Source: Hirsutella rhossiliensis (taxonomy: Eukaryota > Ascomycota > Sordariomycetes > Hypocreales > Ophiocordycipitaceae). From it: DNA of 64,000 nucleotides. The DNA is taken from contig NW_025408668.1 in the NCBI RefSeq assembly GCF_020360975.1, positions 868,001-932,000 of the forward strand. Direction: 5' to 3'. Below are positions 50,199 through 60,500 of the stretch, one piece after another. Positions within the stretch are counted from its first letter, which is position 1; each line of letters starts with the position of its first letter. The position numbers and the translations under genes were made by a program. The notes under the pieces are model-generated. The model saw nothing but the letters and a program-made list of their open reading frames with translations. It was not told the DNA's origin and made no database searches.

Positions 50199-51036
50199 GT
50201 ATCAATATGTAGGTTTAACCAGAACTGCGGGATCAAAAGTGCTCTAGAAGGCAGTAAGGTATATATACGAAGCAAGCTAGATAATTGCTTATAAGGCATC
50301 GAACGAATCGGGGATTCTAGCCGTTAATCGGACTCCCTTAGCTATTAATCGGCTCTAGTTTATTGGCTACTCGTGAAATTAAGAGCATACTAGACAGTTC
50401 GAGTCACGTAAATATAATAATATATGTAAGTAATAATAATATGAGAACTAGCACGAGAACTGGTTTCCGTCTATAGTAGACATAGTGTGGCTGATGAGGG
50501 GCTGGCTATATGGCGTCCGTAAGACGGCGTCCGGAGTAAGGTGGTTCGGCGCGCATATTGATTGCCTTTTAGTGGGGGATTTTTCAATTGCGCTACCGAA
50601 GGAGGGGTAGGAGATGGTAGCATTAGACTATTAGCGATGTGCGTCGCTTTTCACTAAATCTACGTATTTCGGAGCTGGCTTACCAGCTCGAGGCTAGGGG
50701 CGAACTCTTTAGAAGGTAGGGCAACCTGTCACAGGCTAGCAAACGGCAGAACTCCGAGATATCTCGGAGGTAATCCGTTAGAAAACGCAGGATGCTATTA
50801 TGTTAGAAGGATACCGTCTCCTTGGTGTTAAATGCGCTCTTTAGAGATATACAATTAAATCACTATCCCCCGTTCTTTACTCTCTGTTTCGTCGTGCTTA
50901 TGCTTCTTACAGTCACATTCAAACTTCGATCCGCCATGCTCATGCATTATATATTAGCCACCACCTATAACTCTCTAACCACCATTCCGACACAATGCCC
51001 TATATCGCCGCCTAGAACCCAAAAATCCCTAATATT
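50199..51036. other. Island intergenic DNA, 3' side of the secreted-protein gene
   Basis: Mixed composition: 50270-50460 is richer in TA, the rest is normal. Only antisense shadows of the neighbouring gene are open. No AATAAA was seen just after the gene's stop. Confidence 0.5.
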
Positions 51037-51435
51037 TTACGCCGATTTTGTGCCGATGCCTATAGTTGTGCTTGTAGTTGTTACCGTAGTTGTGCTTGTA
51101 GTTGTGCCTGCAGTTGTGTTTGTATTTTTGCCTGTAGTTGACGGAGGCGGTGGTGCTGTTTTGGGGGTCTTCTTCTTAGAGCCAGATAAAATATGATTCA
51201 CAAGATTATCAACGATGCCACCAATGTTGGTAATAACGTCGCTCGATGGCGGTGGTGCTGGGGCGGAAGTCTTCTTTACAGAGCCAGGTAAAAGACGATT
51301 CACAAGATTATCAACGATGCCACCAAGGTTAACAATAAGGCCATCAAGACTAATACCAATTTGTTCCTCTCTCTTGACCGGGGTTGCTAGAGCTGTCCCG
51401 GCTAAGAGGGAGAAAAAGACAACGGAAGATTTCAT
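51037..51435 (-). CDS. Small secreted repeat protein, effector candidate (132 aa)
   Basis: The only intact gene that I can support. The start is the ATG at 51433-51435; the frame also runs two codons further upstream to a TTG, which a fungus would not use. Residues 1-17 form a signal peptide (Lys2, hydrophobic VVFF..LL core, Ala-Leu-Ala before the cut). Lys21-Arg22 is a Kex2-type site. Two 34-residue repeats follow (Gly38-Gly39 and Gly72-Gly73 as anchors), each with the core GGIVDNLVN, probably an amphipathic helix. They end in Gly-Ser and a basic run (Lys54-Lys55, Lys87-Lys89) and a Pro-rich linker. Residues 99-125 are Thr/Ser-rich, a likely O-glycosylated tail. There is no cysteine and no known domain. 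It is likely exported to the cell surface or outside; function unknown. The setting in a RIP-free island between transposons suggests an effector or surface protein. No intron is needed. Transcription is unproven. Confidence 0.75.
   Translation of the reverse strand: MKSSVVFFSLLAGTALATPVKREEQIGISLDGLIVNLGGIVDNLVNRLLPGSVKKTSAPAPPPSSDVITNIGGIVDNLVNHILSGSKKKTPKTAPPPPSTTGKNTNTTAGTTTSTTTVTTTSTTIGIGTKSA
51178..51381 (-). repeat. Tandem 102-bp coding repeat inside the secreted-protein gene
   Basis: The blocks starting at 51178 and 51280 (AGAGCCAG) repeat with a period of exactly 102 bp. A shared run of about 30 bases covers the GGIVDNLVN codons. The DNA identity is high enough to suggest a fairly recent internal duplication. 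It preserves the frame. Confidence 0.75.
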
Positions 51436-51777
51436 AGTCAAAAAGGCCGTAGGTATAACTTCGGTAGGCCACCAATCGAACGCAGGAGCCGGTTTTCAGT
51501 ATAAAGCGAAGGATGGCAATTTTGTTACAGAGAAGTTCCTTGGCGAGACAATAAAGAAGGAGAGGTAGGTGCAGGCAGCTGAGGAGTGTAGCTCTTAATC
51601 TCTTCTACCTAGGTGGCGATCTCTTGCTTATATAGGTAAAGGAGATGGTAGTAAAAAGGGTGGTTGGTATTAGTGCGGTTTTAGACAGCTATGAGAGACA
51701 TGCTAGGAGGACGTTACGCGAGTATGCTACTTAAAGGCATTCCAACTTATGGCCGAGGCATTCCTGCCCGTGGCTAT
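51436..51777 (-). promoter_or_regulatory. Upstream region of the secreted-protein gene
   Basis: About 340 bp between the start codon and the TRIM, the probable promoter space. I see no convincing TATA box on the minus strand. Open frames here on the plus strand are shadows. Confidence 0.35.
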
Positions 51778-51868
51778 TGTTAAGAAGAAAAACATACGTC
51801 AATTAACAGCGCACCTTTCGGAGTGCGCGTTCCACTTTTGCCTACGTGGCGCAATGGTCTTCGCGACA
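51778..51868 (+). repeat. TRIM 5' LTR (91 bp)
   Basis: Contains a hairpin-forming GCGCACCTTTCGGAGTGCGC and a Pol III A-box-like TGGCGCAATGG near its 3' end. Ends GCGACA. Confidence 0.9.
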
Positions 51869-52034
51869 GTTATGAGCCCGGGCGGGGATAGCACACCACC
51901 CCTGCAACTCCCAGTTAGACTGCGCGCGACACACCCTAGAAGGCCCGAGGTTGGATTTCCCCGAAAGGAGCCTATTGTCAATTGACGTAAAATTTCTAGG
52001 CATCCCTGGGCCCGGCCCGGCATCCCTGAGGAGG

Positions 52035-52127
52035 TGTCTTGATTAGAAAGACATACGTTAATTAACAGCGAACCTTTCGGAGAGCGCGTTCCACTTTTGC
52101 CTGCGTGGCGCAATGGTCTTAGCGATA
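52035..52127 (+). repeat. TRIM 3' LTR (93 bp)
   Basis: Paired with 51778-51868. The terminal CA has become TA and CGTCAATT has become CGTTAATT, both RIP-type changes, alongside other substitutions. Confidence 0.9.
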
Positions 52128-52260
52128 GCTATAGACGTTCTTACTTATTATCACTAGTTATTACGTCCTTGCGTTGAGAAAAGAGGGTATAGATTGCGCT
52201 GTCCTGCCCGAAAAGGGGAGTCCGCGGGTGTGACTATATATATATATATAAAGCGCGGGA
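52128..52260. other. Right margin of the island
   Basis: Transitional composition: CA and TG become rare and a (TA)n run appears at about 52235-52248. RIPed DNA begins by about 52260. Confidence 0.5.
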
Positions 52261-52879
52261 GGGGATAGGATCCCCTATAAATTTAGCTGCTTATAGTTAC
52301 CTAGATCCGTAAAGTAACTTCCTTAACATTCTATAGGTTAACGGCTATATTCGGTGCCTTAAGATATAGCGGAACCCTTTAAATTATCTTATATACTATT
52401 TTTATTCTCCTTATATAGTTAAGAGCCTTAATTAGCTCTTTAAAGATAGTAACCTTATATATAATATTAACTACTAAGACTTAAAAGTACCGACTACTTT
52501 ATATAAACCTAATTATTTAATCTTAAATATACTAAAGTAAATATAAAGTTTTTATACTTTTAGCGCCCTATACCTTACTTTTTATTAGGAGCTATTAGTT
52601 TTATAGGTACTAAGCTCCTTCATAATTATCTCTTAGTAGCTTACTTTTAAGCGTTTTTTAGGATCTATACTTTCTAATTATTTAGTTAGTATTTTAATAC
52701 TTAATAATTTACTCTTACTAATAATTAGTTATCTAGCTACTTAAAAGGTTATAGATATATTAAAATAATAAGGTATATAACTACGAGTATTAATACTATT
52801 TAAATAATATACCTAGGGATATACTTAGGGCTTTACTTATATATAATAAAAGCAATTTAATAGTAATAGGATTATTATA
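52261..52879. other. Unassigned RIPed AT-rich DNA
   Basis: No domain or repeat partner was found in the window. It lies upstream of the point where homology to the other LINE copy starts. Confidence 0.45.
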
Positions 52880-55496
52880 TATTTTTAGCTTACTTTTAAA
52901 AACTAAGCCTAAAATATAAAAAAGGTATATACCTAGAACCCTTATAAATAGTATATTATACCCTCCTAAGTATAGCCTCGCTTAGCTACTAATAGGTATA
53001 TAATATACTACCGAAGTTTATAACTTAGGCTAGGTTTTCCTTTATATAGGTAGAAAACTCTTCCCCGCCCTTACTAACTAAAGGTATATACCCCCCGCTA
53101 ATAGAACCTAGCTTAGACTTAACCTAGGACCCTAGCCTAGGCTTAGGGCGGGCTACTTTAAACCCCCCCCTATTCCCTTCTTTTACCTAGGGGCCGAAAA
53201 GGTACTATAGAGGCTAGGGCCCGCTTAAGGGAAGCTTTAAAAGGCTAACGCTTTCTAAAGACCTTAAAAGAAAGGCCTAAAGCCTAAGACTAAGACTAAG
53301 ACTAAGAGGATAATAAGATAAAAGATAATAAAGTAAGCCTAGGGCCTACTAAAACTACTAGCCCGATCTAGCTTAGCGGGCTTAAGACTAGCCTTTTTAG
53401 GCCTAGCTTAGCCTTACCTTAAGCTAATAACTTCTTACTAAACTTACTTCTTAAGTAAGTTATAAGGTAAAAGAGGGCTACTCTTAGTAGCTTTATTAGC
53501 CCTATACCTATATAACCTATGCTTTTTAATAGAGATAAGGATAGCTAAGTAGCTTAAAAAGGAGTAACCTAGGGGCCCTAGGGCCCTTAAGGGGGAAAAT
53601 ACTATATAGGAGGAACTAAACTAACCTTTCCTTTATCTTTACCTTTATAGCTACCCTTTCTTTAATTAGTTATAAGCCCCTAAACTCTATAGCTAGCTAA
53701 GACTATTAATAAAGGCCTAGGCCTTTATTAGCCTCGCTATAGCCTTAAAAGCTCTATATAAGTAATAATATAAAAAAAACTTATTCTTTAACGCTTATAG
53801 TAGTAGTAGCCTTAGTCCTAGCCTTAGTACCTCTTTTATAAGGACTAGGCCTAGGACTTTCTTTAGTAAGCCTTATAAGCCTTTAAAGAAACCTAAAAAA
53901 TTAAACATTTTTATAAGACCCTTAATAAAGAGCTTAAGAAGGTAGCTATAAGGACCCTAGACCGCTAATAGCCCTTATAATAACCCTTATAATAGCTTAA
54001 GGCTACTTAAGGAAACCTAAAAGCTAGCTTATAAGCTAAGGTTACTATAAGGAAGGCGCTTAAGGCCCTAGCTAAAAAGAATATAAAGGAGGACTTTTAG
54101 TTTATCTTAAAGCTAAAGAAAGGATTACTAATACTAACTATTAGCCCTATCGCTTTTAATAATAAGCTTAATAAGGCGATAAAGGAACTAGTAATATTAA
54201 CTCTATTAATTTTAAGTAAAGGTAATATAGTTATAATAATAAAGGCCCTTATATAATAAAGAAGCTTTTAAAGTAATAAGATAAGTAGTCCTTATACTAT
54301 AAAGAGCTACCTATTAAATTAGCTAACCTTCTTACTAGCTAAACTAAGCTAGTAGCCTAAAGCGTCCTTAACTTCTTAGAAAACCCTATCCTTAATATCT
54401 TTATTATAAAAGCTAAAGCCTTTAATAGGATTAATATCTTAGGGTAACTTAAATAGCTAGGTATTATAGGCTTAACCTAAAAGGTAGGATCTATTATCTT
54501 TATAGTCCCTTTAAAAGCTATAAGGGCTTAATACTAGAAAAGGGGCCTTTATATAGTAGGTCTATAGCTTTAGGTTAAGGCTTATAAGGAATAAAATAAA
54601 TATATATATAGTACTATAAGTACTTTTCTTTTAGCTATAACCCTTAGACTTACTAGTAACTTATTAAGTATACCTTTTACTTAGAAAAGTACTTAATTAA
54701 GGATTATAGCTACCTTAGCTATAAGGCTAGCTAAGGCTACTCTTACTTTAAGATTTAATACTATAACTATTAAGGAGGGTACCTTATAACTATTAAGGTA
54801 TAATATAAAGTTAATAGAAGTATAACTAATATAGCCTTAGCCCCCTTATATATATAAGGCCTCCTAAGCCTTTTAAGCCTTTTAAGCTTAACTATAACTA
54901 TATTATTATTAAGATTATACTAGTAACTAATTAAAAAGTATCTAAAGCTTTAGTATTAAATAGGAGGGAAAAACTAAAGTACTTAAAGGAAAGCCCTCCC
55001 CTCTTTTATAGCTAGTTTATACTTATACTAGGTCGCGGTTATAATATATAGGAATCTTACGCTAGCTATCTTAGGTATCGTTATAGTTAGTTAGAATTAT
55101 ATTAGCCTTACTATAAAGTAACCTTAGAAAGTAACTCCTTTTTTTATATATTATTATTACTTATATATAGCCTCTAAGGCTATAGTAAGGCTAGTAAGGG
55201 CCTAGGCCCCTACTAGTAGTCCTAGCTAGCTATAGAGCCTAGGGGCTTATATTTAATTAAGGAAAGGGTAGTTATAAAAGTAATAATAAAGGAAAGGTTA
55301 GTTTAGTTCCTCTTATATAGTAATTTTCGAACTTAAGGGCCTTAGGGCCCTTAGGGTACTCCTTTTTAAGCTACTTAAAAGGACCCTAAGATTAAAAGGG
55401 CTATTTTAGCTCTTTTAATAAAAAAGCCCTTAGCTTAGACTCCCTTAGCCTCCTTTTTATTAATATACTTATAAAGCTATTCTTATAGTCTTTAAT
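52880..55496 (+). mobile_element. LINE-type element, copy 2 (5' part with ORF1)
   Basis: Colinear, on the opposite strand, with the 5' region and ORF1 of LINE copy 1 (39560-39434 and 32717-31600). It shows shared blocks around a TATATACC motif and around the ORF1 stretch at 54.1-54.5 kb. RT is not reached: the element is cut by a copia LTR at 55497 and does not resume clearly inside the window. RIPed, with stops throughout. A zinc-binding region may lie near 54.7 kb but I cannot place its residues. Confidence 0.65.
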
Positions 55497-55829
55497 TATT
55501 ATAAAGTATAGCTTAATTTATATTCTTAAAGATATCCTTTAGTAATAGGGACCTAAGAAGTTAAAAAACTAATATAAAAGAATAAGCTAAAATAAAGTAT
55601 AAAAAGAAAGGTAAGGGTAAGAAGGAAAGTAAAAGTAGTAATAGCTTTTTATAAAGGTAGTAAGAGATAAGATAAATATACTAGTAATAGCTAGAATAAA
55701 AGGAAAAAATAAATAAAAAGCTTAGTAGTTAAGAGTATATTAATAGCTTCTTTAAGTAGGATCTTTTTTATTAATAAAGATACTAAATAAGTATAAAAAA
55801 GAGTATTAAATAAAGAAAAGAAAGATACT

Positions 55830-56015
55830 TATTACGGAGTAAGCAGAGGTATATACGTAGGTACCGTCCATAGGATAATATTAATAAGCTATATAGAGCT
55901 CTTCTATATATAGCTAGCCCGCCCCTATACTTACGGGATCCGGCCCTCTATACGTAACTACACGGCTTAGGCCGCGGCCTAAGCCCATCACCTATAATAG
56001 TTAAAGACTCTTATA
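55830..56015 (-). repeat. 3' LTR of chromovirus copy 2 (186 bp)
   Basis: Paired with 62622-62807. The purine tract AAGGGAGGG (complement of 56021-56029) adjoins it on the inside, which confirms the minus orientation. Confidence 0.92.
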
Positions 56016-56318
56016 TAATGCCCTCCCTTAAGCGCGGCGTAGCGCTGCCCTATTAACGGCTCCCGTATAATTAGGCCCGTGCCGCGGGCTCTTCCCTGCC
56101 CTTTCCTATTAATAGGGCCGGCCCTACTAGCCCTATTATCCCCGCGCCCGTTAGCCTAGGTAGCCGGGACCCGGCTCTATACTCGTTAGCCGGCTAGCCG
56201 TTTAAATAGGGGCGTAACCTATTATATGCGCCCTTAGGTGGCCGGCGGCTAGTCCGGACCTATGTAAGCCTTAGGTTGCCCGTCCCCTCTACCTTAGGCA
56301 GTATCCTCTACTAAGGGG

Positions 56319-56327
56319 TATATAAGG
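56319..56327 (+). promoter_or_regulatory. TATA box for the antisense gene
   Basis: TATATAAGG, then a C/T-rich tract from 56332 to about 56370, a common feature of fungal promoters near the transcription start. The same layout is at 4890 in copy 1, despite heavier RIP there. Confidence 0.55.
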
Positions 56328-56379
56328 CGGCATCCCCCCCTTCCCCCTTCCCTTCCTTCTCTCCCTTCTTTAACTATAG

Positions 56380-57485
56380 TAGTAGCATTAATAGGTAAGT
56401 TCCGCTCTACCTAAGGCGTTAGTCTATTCTTAGCTATACGGGCCGCTCTATTAACGTATACTCGTAGTAGTAGCGGTAGTAGTAATAATAGCCCTAATAA
56501 TAATAATAACTCTAATTAGTAAGTTCCGCGCCTTATAGAGCGGGAGGCTATATTCCGTCGTGCTAACTTCCGCGATAGATATATCCGCCTCTCCCTCTCT
56601 TACCTCCTCCTTCTCGGAGCGTATAGAGTCGTTCGTCGACGCCGTGCTAGCCGCGGCCGACGACGACTCCGCCGCTGCCGCCGCTCCTGCCCGCGCCGCT
56701 GCCACCGCTCCTACCGCCGCCGCCGCCGCCTCTACTACGCTATTCGCTCTTACGTCGCCCCTTAGGGTAACGACGCCGTCCCCGCCGCTACCCGTAACGC
56801 CCGGCCCCTCGGCCCCCGCCTCTATCTCCGCTACCCCCGTAAGTCTATAGTTAGGTAAGCGTAATAGACGTTATCCGCTAACCTCCTATAGTATAAGCGC
56901 TAAGTATAGGCCGGCGCCGCCCGCTCGGCCCCTTATATGCGTTATACGTCGTAGGAGCTCGACTGCTCCGACTAGGCCGGGCGCCGCCGCGGCGGCAGCT
57001 ACTACTAGTACGCGCGAGCCGGCCGCGCCTATAAGGCGGCGCCTCCCGTCCTGCTCGCTGCGGCGTCGGCTTAGAAGGCCGGCTCGCACGGGCAGGCGTA
57101 GGGGGCTGCTAAGAAGCGCCTTACCGCCGCCGCCGCCGCCTACCGTAACCTCCGCGCCCTTAAGCGATAAGGCCTTATGCCTAAGTAAGTCCTACTCCTC
57201 CGCTCCCTTATTTCCGCCTCTAACGCACCCGGCGCTAGGGATACTGCCTCCGTCGCCCTATCGGCGGTCCCCTTAGCCGTGCCCGCCTCCGCTACCGCCG
57301 CTGCCCTTGCCGCCGCCGCTGGCCGCCGCCCCTCTACCCCCGGAGCCGCCGCCGCCGCCGACTAGCTTACGGGCTTAGAGGGCCGCCTTAGCGCCCTAGA
57401 GACCGCCGCCGCCGCTAATAAGAAGGAGGAGGCTAATAAGGACGATAATAATAAAGACAATAATAATAATAACGATAAGAAATAG
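56380..57485 (+). pseudogene. Antisense spliced gene inside chromovirus copy 2
   Basis: On the plus strand, opposite to gag-pol. A 53-bp intron at 56839-56891 has donor GTAAGT, branch-like GCTAAC and acceptor TAG. It starts on a codon boundary and joins the frame open at 56560-56838 to the frame read from 56892 to about 57482, so two different frames become one. Two likely upstream introns are at 56395-56467 and 56519-56578, again GTAAGT with (T/C)TAAC and AG. The product is Ser/Pro/Ala-rich at first. Then comes a Tyr/Ala/Trp-rich region (Trp now TAG), an Ala run with Tyr-Arg-Asn-Leu-Arg-Ala-Leu, a Leu-heptad segment near 57375-57405 (a short coiled coil) and an Asn/Asp/Lys tail. RIP stops make it non-functional here. 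No known family; start and stop codons uncertain. Confidence 0.6.
56839..56891 (+). other. 53-bp spliceosomal intron of the antisense gene
   Basis: GTAAGT donor, GCTAAC branch-like sequence 13 bases before the TATAG acceptor. Size and motifs are typical of filamentous ascomycetes. It is conserved as 5407-5459, the same 53-bp length, in copy 1. Confidence 0.65.
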
Positions 57486-57599
57486 GCCTAGGTAGTCTAG
57501 GGGCTCCGCCCTATAATAAACGCTATTTTTATCTCTGCCTATACTATTGCGCTTATATTACCTATATTACCGTAACTGCCCCCTCCGCTATACTTACTT

Positions 57600-60500
57600 C
57601 GTAGTCTTAGCCTAGGCTACTATCGGTAGTCCGCTAGTCCGTCGTTCTCGTCTACTATTCTAAATAAGGCTTCGAACTTATTAAGGGCTATAGTTCCCGT
57701 AAACTTATATATAGGTTCCTACGTAGGGTCGAGATACCCGCGCTACTTAATAAGGACCTCCTAGCGTTTCCCCTTACCGACCTTTTTCTAGCGCGCGGCC
57801 TATATCTCTTTAACCTCGAACTCGTCCTCTCCCTCTACCTCGATTACGGGCGGTTAAGCGTCCGCTGCTTCTTATCCGGGCAGCGGGTTAAAGGAGGCTC
57901 TACGAAGGAGGTCTATATTAATCTTATTATAGACCCCCGTTAGGAGACTATCGAGCTCTATAACCTACGGGCTAATAACCCTCTATACCGTAAACTTCGC
58001 GTATAGCTAGTTAAGCTTCTTCTTTAGCCGTGCTAACCTATAGTTATAGAGGTCTAGCTATACCTTATCTCTTACCGTAAACCTATCTACTAGGGCCCTA
58101 GTCTTATTAGCGTGCCGCTCTTAATCTTACGCCGCGGCGGCTATCGCGGATTAGTAATAATCTATAGTCTCCTATAGCTTTTATACGAACGCGGAGGCGC
58201 GGCCCTCTAGTAACGAATTACTATACTGCTCCGCTACTACGCTTACGGTAAAGGGAACTAGTAAGGGTAGTTCGAAGCTATACGTTATAAAGAAAGGGGC
58301 TATCTTAATAGAGGTATATAGTCTATTATTTAACGTAAGTTAGGCCGCGGGGAGCTAACGGTCTTAGTCTACTTAGTTACGGGCTACGACGGCCCGTAAG
58401 TAAGCCTACGCCTCCTAGTTAACCCTCTTAGGCCCTCCGTCGGTCTATAGGTAATATGCCGTGCTAAGTAGCTATATAATCTAAAGTAGCTAGTATAGGT
58501 ACTACTAAAAGCGGCTAGTCTAATTCGATCCCCTATCGCTTATAATAGAGGCTAGCTAGCTATATAAGCGGGCCTAGCACTATAGGAAGCGCTCTACGTA
58601 GGACTCCGTATCTATAGACGGTATTAGCTCTAATACTATAGACTTACTAAGTCGGTCCTTAATTACCTATATATAGCGGTTGCTGCCCTCTATAAGTAGG
58701 AGGTCTATTATAAAGTCTATCTATATATACGTATAGAACTAGTCGGGTACCGGAAGCTACTTAAGTAGCCCCTTAAGCTACGCCCTCTAAATCTTAGTAC
58801 GGCCGTAGATATCGTAGTTATAGAGGAAGCGGCGAACGTAGTGCTATAGGAGGGGCTAGTAGAAATCCCTCGCGAGGCCTACTACTATGCCCTACCTACC
58901 TAGGTAGCCTACGATACTAAAGTTATAGACGAGCTAGACTAGCTTCCCTCGGAGCTCGTTCTATTCGTCTAGCTCCGGCGGTCTATCCTTCTCCCTAGCT
59001 TCTATAGTATACGGCGCGCCCGGCACCTATAGTCTCCCCCGCTAACGTAGGTGCCCCCGTAGGTCGATATAATAGTCGGCTACTTATACCTTTAGCTTTA
59101 GCTTTAGATCGAGGCGTCGAGCGCCGGACTTAACGGCGCGGCGCACGCTCTTATAGGTACGGTCTAGAGACGATATCCTATCCTATAAGCGCTAGAGGAC
59201 CTTATCTTAGAACACCCGCGCCGCACGCGCCCCTAGGCCGGTCTATCCCTCCTCGCCGGGCCGAGGCGAAGGTACGGGGGAAGGCTTATCCGTTAGCGCC
59301 GCGCCTTCCTCTACTAGGGAAGCTCCTATATAAGTCCGTAGCGCTTCTTACGGGATAAGCTATAGATCCCGGGCCTCGATATCCGCTCCCGTCGGCTGGT
59401 CCTAATCCCTCCGGGAAAGCGTATCTAGGACTACGGAGTCCTGCCCTAGCCGGTACTTAATCGAGAAGTTAAAGCGTAAGAGATACTCCGCTTAGCGGGC
59501 TTACCGCTCCGAGAGGTGCTAGCGGGTTATAAAGTACTCGAGGTTCTTATAGTCTATAAGAACCTCGAAGCTCTTATAGCTCCGGAGCTCCGCTTACTAT
59601 TACTCGAGGTAGCTAATAATCGCTAGTATCTCCTTATTATAAATAGCGTAATTCCGCTCTACTAAGGTTAGCTTATAGGAGTAGAACGCTATTAGTTACT
59701 TCCGCCCGTCTACTTCTTAGGAGAGCGTTCCTCCGAGTACCTAGCCGCTATAGTCCGCTTTAACTAACGTAGACCGGTCGAAGTCCTACTAGAGTAGTAC
59801 TAGGGCTTAAGAGAATAGGTCCTTAAGCGTATAGAACGCTCCTTCTTATACGGGCCCCTAGTAAAAGGCGGTCCGCTTCCTAGTAATCTCGTTTAGGGGC
59901 ATTATAATATAGGAGAAGCACTTAATAAATATCCTATAGTAGTTCGCGAACCTAAGGAAGCTCTATACGCCTATTTACGTAGTTAGGGCAGCCTAGTCCT
60001 AAATCGCTTAGATCTTTATAGGATCCGCCTATATACCTACGCCGGCGTAGATAATAAAGCCTAGGTACTTAACCCTCTTAACCCCGAATTCGCACTTATT
60101 TAGGTCGAGGTAGAGCCTATAAAGTTAAAGGCGCTCTAGGACCCTCTATACTTTCTATATATAGTCCTCGTAGGAGCCGCTTATATAGATAAGGATATTA
60201 TCTACGTATATAGAGGCGAAATTATCGAGGAAGTCCTAAAGTACGTTATTAATATAACGCTAGAAGGTAGCGGGCGCTCCTAAGAGGCCGAAGGGCGTTA
60301 TAAGCTACTCGAATAAGCTATAGCGTATATAGAACGCTGTCTTCTACTCGTTACCCTCTAAGATCTATACTTTATAAAACGCCTATTTTATATCTAGCTT
60401 TATAAACTACTTTACCTTCGAAAGGTTACGGAGCGTATCCGAGATTAAGGGTAAGGGGTAGCGGTCCGGCCTTATAATTGCGTTTAAAGCCCTATAGTCG

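Larger units (their letters stand above)
51778..52127 (+). mobile_element. TRIM (miniature LTR element), 350 bp, with perfect TSD
   Basis: LTRs at 51778-51868 (91 bp, TGT..ACA) and 52035-52127 (93 bp, TGT..ATA); TSD GCTAT at 51773-51777 and 52128-52132. The interior of 166 bp starts with the unmutated primer site GTTATGAGCCCGGGC (51869-51883, initiator tRNA-Met anticodon half) and ends in a purine tract GAGGAGG (52028-52034). No coding capacity. The two LTRs differ at several places, including non-RIP changes, so the insertion is not recent. It lies in the probable promoter region of the secreted-protein gene. Confidence 0.92.

Noticed and set aside
50822..51196. Open frame of about 124 codons on the plus strand
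   Set aside because: It overlaps the 3' half of the secreted-protein gene in antisense. Its Val-rich part is just the complement of the Thr codons.
51436..51441. Start of the secreted protein two codons upstream
   Set aside because: That codon is TTG. The first ATG is at 51433-51435 and gives a normal signal peptide.
51215..51568. Open frame of about 117 codons on the plus strand
   Set aside because: Antisense shadow of the same gene and its upstream region. It has no signal peptide or domain.
51778..51868. Hammerhead ribozyme in the TRIM LTR (retrozyme)
   Set aside because: The CTGATGA and GAAA core elements are not present. Only a plain hairpin is seen.
51799..52113. Open frame of about 104 codons on the minus strand across the TRIM
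   Set aside because: It spans both LTRs and the interior of a non-coding TRIM. Structure and TSD explain the sequence better.
56451..57089. Ala/Arg-rich open frames on the minus strand in chromovirus copy 2
   Set aside because: Opposite-strand reading of GCC-type repeats. The plus-strand spliced frame explains the region better.
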